64,000 nucleotides of DNA from CAVVDY01 sp963815775. GTDB lineage: Bacteria > Acidobacteriota > Terriglobia > Terriglobales > Acidobacteriaceae. The DNA is taken from assembly GCA_963815775.1 (NCBI GenBank), contig CAWFIB010000029.1, positions 1 through 64,000 on the forward strand, in the 5' to 3' direction. The translations under genes and the position numbers were made by a program. The notes under the pieces are model-generated. The model saw nothing but the letters and a program-made list of their open reading frames with translations, searched no databases and had not been told where the DNA came from. Below are positions 61,257 through 64,000 of this stretch, in pieces; positions within the stretch are counted from its first letter, which is position 1, and each line of letters starts with the position of its first letter.

Positions 61257-62219
61257 TTACTGCATGGTTGCGGCGGACGGACCGCCGGATTGCGGTTGTG
61301 CTATCGACTTGATGTAGGAGACCAGCGCCGCCAGGTTCTCTTCCGATATCTGCCCCTGGTAGGTCGGCATGATCGGCTTGAAACCGGCAACGACCTTGGT
61401 TGCGGGATTCAGAATCGACTCCCGAATGTAGTTCTCATCGGCGACCACCGTCTGTCCGTCATCCAGCGCGACCGGTTTGCCGAACAAGCCGGCCAGGTTC
61501 GGCCCGCGTCCCTGGGTGGCGGAGCGGTGACACGTCGCGCATCCCATCTGTACGAACATCTGCTGCCCGCTTGCCGCCAACGAACCCGTTGTGGCGTTTG
61601 CGGTCAGCCACGCCTGATAGGCGGTCGGATCCATGACCACTACCTCGCCAATCATGGCTGAATGCGAAGTGCCGCAGTACTCGGCGCAGAACAGATGGTA
61701 GGTCCCCACCTTGGTGGGATGGAACCAGGTCGTGGTGTAGCGGCCCGGCAGTACGTCGGCCTTGATACGGAAGGCAGGCACGAAGAAGCTGTGGATGACG
61801 TCCTGCGAGCTCATGATCATCTTCACGTCGCGGCCGAGGGGAACATGCAATTGGTCGATCTCCCGCTGCCCGGTGGCATGCTCGAACTTCCACATCCACT
61901 GTTTGCCGACGCCGTAGATCTCCATCGCGCCCCGGGGGGCGCGGCCCTCCTGGAAGTAGATCAGCGAGCCCCAGGCGAAGAAGATCATGCAGATGCCCAG
62001 AGGAATCAGCGTCCAGGTCAACTCCAGGGGAAGCGAGCCTTCAATCTGGGTTGGGTGGGGATTGTTCTCATGCCGGTACTTGACGGCGAACACGAAGATC
62101 GTGACGAAGATCAGGATCGTGAAAAACGCCGACACCGCCACCAGAAAGAAATAGAGTCCGTCCACCTGCCCTGCCAGGGCCGAGGCGCGTTCCGGAAAAA
62201 GTGGGAAGTTCTTCCACAT
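61257..62219 (-). CDS. ctaC: Cytochrome c oxidase subunit II with a fused cytochrome c domain (caa3 type)
   Basis: The 320-residue protein has two membrane helices (about 22-45 and 65-90), a CuA domain (SSQDVIHSFFVPAFRIKAD with the His ligand, then FCAEYCGTSHSAM with both cysteines, His and Met), and a C-terminal cytochrome c domain with CATCH as heme-binding site and MPTYQG holding the axial Met. The fusion makes this a caa3 oxidase that can take electrons from a membrane-near donor. It lies 30 bases upstream of ctaD. Confidence 0.95.
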   Translation of the reverse strand: MWKNFPLFPERASALAGQVDGLYFFLVAVSAFFTILIFVTIFVFAVKYRHENNPHPTQIEGSLPLELTWTLIPLGICMIFFAWGSLIYFQEGRAPRGAMEIYGVGKQWMWKFEHATGQREIDQLHVPLGRDVKMIMSSQDVIHSFFVPAFRIKADVLPGRYTTTWFHPTKVGTYHLFCAEYCGTSHSAMIGEVVVMDPTAYQAWLTANATTGSLAASGQQMFVQMGCATCHRSATQGRGPNLAGLFGKPVALDDGQTVVADENYIRESILNPATKVVAGFKPIMPTYQGQISEENLAALVSYIKSIAQPQSGGPSAATMQ

Positions 62220-62231
62220 AATCGATCAGGC

Positions 62232-63131
62232 CTATTCTTTTCCCTTTTGTTCAGTTTCCTTGGAAGAGCCGTTTTTCTCGCGACGAAACATAATCACCAG
62301 AAAACCGCCAAGGACCAGCAAAGTCACGGCTCCTCCCAGGCGAAGCACCCTGCTGATCACAGCACCATAGCGCCCGGTGTTGGGATCATAACGGCAGCAG
62401 TAAAGCTCCACCTGGTCGACCAGGTTTCCGATCCTGTTACGCGAAGCCTCGATCAATCCGAGGCGTATGTCTCGGGGCGAATACTCCACTCCGTAGTAGT
62501 ACTGAGCCAGCTTGCCGTGCGGCGTCACGATCATGATCGCCGTGGAATGAATGTACTGCCCGGTCGCCGGATCGCGGCGGTAATGAAAGCCCACCGCCTG
62601 CGCCAGTCTCTCGATCTCGGGCTCCTGGCCGGTCAGGAAATGCCATCCATCGCCGGAGGTCTTCGGCTCCAGGTGCTCATTCATCCGGTCGATGTAGATC
62701 TTCTTCTTCTCCGCTGCCTGCTGGGGGTTCTCGTCAGGATTGAAGCTGACCGAAACCACCTCATATTCCTTGCCGGGAGTGAACTTCAAAATGGACAAGG
62801 CACTGGCTTCTCCGGCCAGCTCCTCGCCGCACAACATGGGGCAGGTGTAATAGACCATGTTCAGGATGACCGGCCGCCCGGACTGGAAGTAGTCGCCCAA
62901 CTGAACCGTCTTGCCGGTTTCATCCTTGAAGGTGAGGTCCAGCGGAATCTGCTGGTCCAGTTTCTGAGTGATGCCTACGCCTTCCAGTTCCTCCGGTTTT
63001 ACTTGCGAAGCCGGCTGGCTTGCCCCTCGCATAAATGAAGACGGAGGCTGCGCAATCGCCCACAGGCTGGTTGCCAGGATTCCGGCCAGCGCCACTGATC
63101 TGATTGAACTGCTTACTGCCATTTCCCCCAC
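62232..63131 (-). CDS. SCO1/SenC-family copper chaperone
   Basis: A 299-residue thioredoxin-like protein anchored at both ends: a signal/anchor (residues 5-25) and a C-terminal helix (VTLLVLGGFLVIMFRR). The copper-binding CxxxC is in MVYYTCPMLCGEELAG and the third ligand histidine probably in GQYIHSTAIMIV. SCO proteins metallate or reduce the CuA site. Its position directly before ctaC (12-base gap) matches that task. The C-terminal helix is not present in classical SCO but is usual in SCO genes inside oxidase operons. Confidence 0.92.
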   Translation of the reverse strand: MGEMAVSSSIRSVALAGILATSLWAIAQPPSSFMRGASQPASQVKPEELEGVGITQKLDQQIPLDLTFKDETGKTVQLGDYFQSGRPVILNMVYYTCPMLCGEELAGEASALSILKFTPGKEYEVVSVSFNPDENPQQAAEKKKIYIDRMNEHLEPKTSGDGWHFLTGQEPEIERLAQAVGFHYRRDPATGQYIHSTAIMIVTPHGKLAQYYYGVEYSPRDIRLGLIEASRNRIGNLVDQVELYCCRYDPNTGRYGAVISRVLRLGGAVTLLVLGGFLVIMFRREKNGSSKETEQKGKE

Positions 63132-63349
63132 ACTCTCGATTCGCGTCAGGGCACGACCTCAGCCGTGCCGATCAGCGTTCTAATTAACCCTTGTCATCCT
63201 GAGGGGACTTTCGTCCCCGAAGGACCTGCTTTTCTGCCATCCCTGAAGGGACTCAACTCATTGACTCACGCTACCCAGGACTCACGTCCCGGGCTAGAGT
63301 TCTGTCATCCTTCGGACTATCTTCCGCGTTCCTCCGAGGGCGACCGTGC
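63132..63349. repeat. Intergenic repeat block upstream of the SCO gene
   Basis: It contains GTCATCCTGAG, the hairpin GGGGAC-TTTC-GTCCCC (63203-63218) and GAAGGACCTGC (a unit at 63193-63229), then TACCCAGGACT...CGTCCCGGGC (63272-63294), the inverse of 7416-7449, and a second TGTCATCCTTCGGACTATC fragment. No coding frame is seen. Confidence 0.6.
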
Positions 63350-63934
63350 CTACTGCTGCGGGGCCGCCGCCTCACTCTTCGCCGGACGCTTGGGCTTCTC
63401 CTGCTGCGTCGTTCCTGCCGGATGCGCCGGCTGCGAATTTGCCGCCTGCATCTGCGTGCTGGAACCTGCCGCAGGCGCACTCGGCCGCACCGGCAATCCG
63501 CGCTCAGCGATCAGAGCCATCGCCTGATCGATCGAAATATGAATCGCCCCCCTGCTGTCTTCAAAGGGCTGGACCGGATGCAGGATTTCCTTCTCCTGGC
63601 CCAGAAATTTCTTCAGATCGGCGGCATCGTTAGTTTGCAGACGGGGCGCCGGAAAAACTCCCGTGTTGACTGGCCCGGTGTTTTGCAAACCCGCCCCAGG
63701 AGCCTTCTCCGGCATTGCCCTCTGCACCTGCACCATCGGACTGGGATTCCCCTGCGCGAACAGCGTGCTGTGCGAGAGGAAGCGGAACATTCCCCAGATC
63801 ACCAGCTCGATGAAGATGCCGGCGACCAGCAGGCCTGCGAGAAACAGAAGGATCCCGCGCGCGCTCAGGTCCGAGCGGTCGTAGTCGACCGCCGGATTGC
63901 GCAGAAGATCGTCTTGATTGCCGTTAGTGCTCAT
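63350..63934 (-). CDS. Membrane-anchored protein of the oxidase cluster, function unknown
   Basis: A 194-residue protein with a cytoplasmic start, one membrane helix (residues 29-52, LLFLAGLLVAGIFIELVIWG) and an exported domain. That domain contains PRLQTNDAADLKKFLGQEKE, then SRGAIHISIDQAMALIAERG and LPVRP, followed by a P/A/Q-rich disordered tail. This pattern recurs in proteins between alternative-complex-III and oxidase genes in Acidobacteriota as I remember it. Its task, perhaps assembly, is unknown. It overlaps the end of the upstream gene by 11 bases. Confidence 0.7.
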   Translation of the reverse strand: MSTNGNQDDLLRNPAVDYDRSDLSARGILLFLAGLLVAGIFIELVIWGMFRFLSHSTLFAQGNPSPMVQVQRAMPEKAPGAGLQNTGPVNTGVFPAPRLQTNDAADLKKFLGQEKEILHPVQPFEDSRGAIHISIDQAMALIAERGLPVRPSAPAAGSSTQMQAANSQPAHPAGTTQQEKPKRPAKSEAAAPQQ

Positions 63935-64000
63935 GTTTTTGATGTAAGAAAAGCGGCGTTTGCGGATCGTATGCCGGTAACAACGGCCGCTGCCGCAGGT
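63924..64000 (-). CDS. C-terminal end of an upstream gene (runs off the right edge)
   Basis: The frame ending at TAA 63926-63924 reads LRQRPLLPAYDPQTPLFLHQ and KHEH. It overlaps the next gene by 11 bases, typical of an operon. The end resembles, in style, the tail of a large membrane subunit such as ActF of alternative complex III. With only 24 residues visible this is a guess. Confidence 0.5.
   Translation of the reverse strand, partial: LRQRPLLPAYDPQTPLFLHQKHEH

Overview
The window looks like a chromosomal segment of an Acidobacteriota member, probably of the Terriglobia/Koribacter type. This is inferred from family content and gene style, not from a database search. Pointers are an Oar-like TonB receptor with an N-terminal carboxypeptidase-regulatory domain, a VWFA-related secreted protein, Ig-repeat proteins with a conserved C-terminal tail, a sortilin-type Asp-box protein, an ECF42-type sigma factor beside a DGPF/YCII protein, a caa3-type oxidase cluster preceded by a SCO protein, and many short hairpin repeats between genes. 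Coding density is high and most of the sequence is clearly G+C rich. No rRNA, tRNA, CRISPR array, phage or insertion sequence was recognised.

Layout. 1-9.5 kb: surface and secreted proteins (TonB receptor, sortilin-like protein, PQQ-type beta-propeller with a frameshift), a GT21 glycosyltransferase of the HpnI type and a PLP aminotransferase. 9.5-20.3 kb: sigma factor plus YCII protein, folK, a propeller protein, two M28 metallopeptidase-fold proteins (one resembling glutaminyl cyclase), an HMGL/IPMS-like lyase, a Phd/PIN toxin-antitoxin pair and nth. 20.3-22.0 kb: an A+T-richer two-gene cassette, ABC-type ATPase plus TOPRIM-like protein, the best candidate for an undescribed defence module. 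22-26.4 kb: a GT2 glycosyltransferase divergent from the dTDP-rhamnose operon rfbC-rfbD-rfbA-rfbB. 26.4-38.6 kb: secreted proteins, a methyltransferase, the bifunctional (p)ppGpp enzyme, gyrB, a zinc-ribbon protein, an SDR and inositol-phosphate synthase. 38.6-45.1 kb: a decayed toxin-antitoxin locus, both 3-oxoacid CoA-transferase subunits, a tiny DUF1328 membrane protein, an ornithine-cyclodeaminase-like protein, an M20 amidohydrolase, a DUF1697 protein and ilvE.

45.4-51.1 kb is rich in toxin-antitoxin genes: a HicB/HEPN remnant, a ParDE pair, a BrnT/HTH pair with an apparent one-base toxin frameshift, and a VapBC pair. These are interleaved with the DAHP synthase gene, hslU and queD. 51.3-58.4 kb holds tsaE, the NAD(P)H-hydrate repair enzyme, a K+ channel with an RCK domain, a PhoR/PhoB-like two-component pair and a VWFA-related protein. 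58.6-64 kb, all on the minus strand, is a cytochrome oxidase operon (SCO, subunits II, I, III, IV) preceded by a conserved membrane protein and the tail of a further gene at the window edge.

Working together: the rfb genes supply dTDP-L-rhamnose for surface polysaccharide, which the adjacent GT2 may use; the cta genes form one oxidase and its copper-delivery factor; the two CoA-transferase subunits form one enzyme; the kinase and regulator form one signalling pair. At least four families of intergenic repeats occur between these units.
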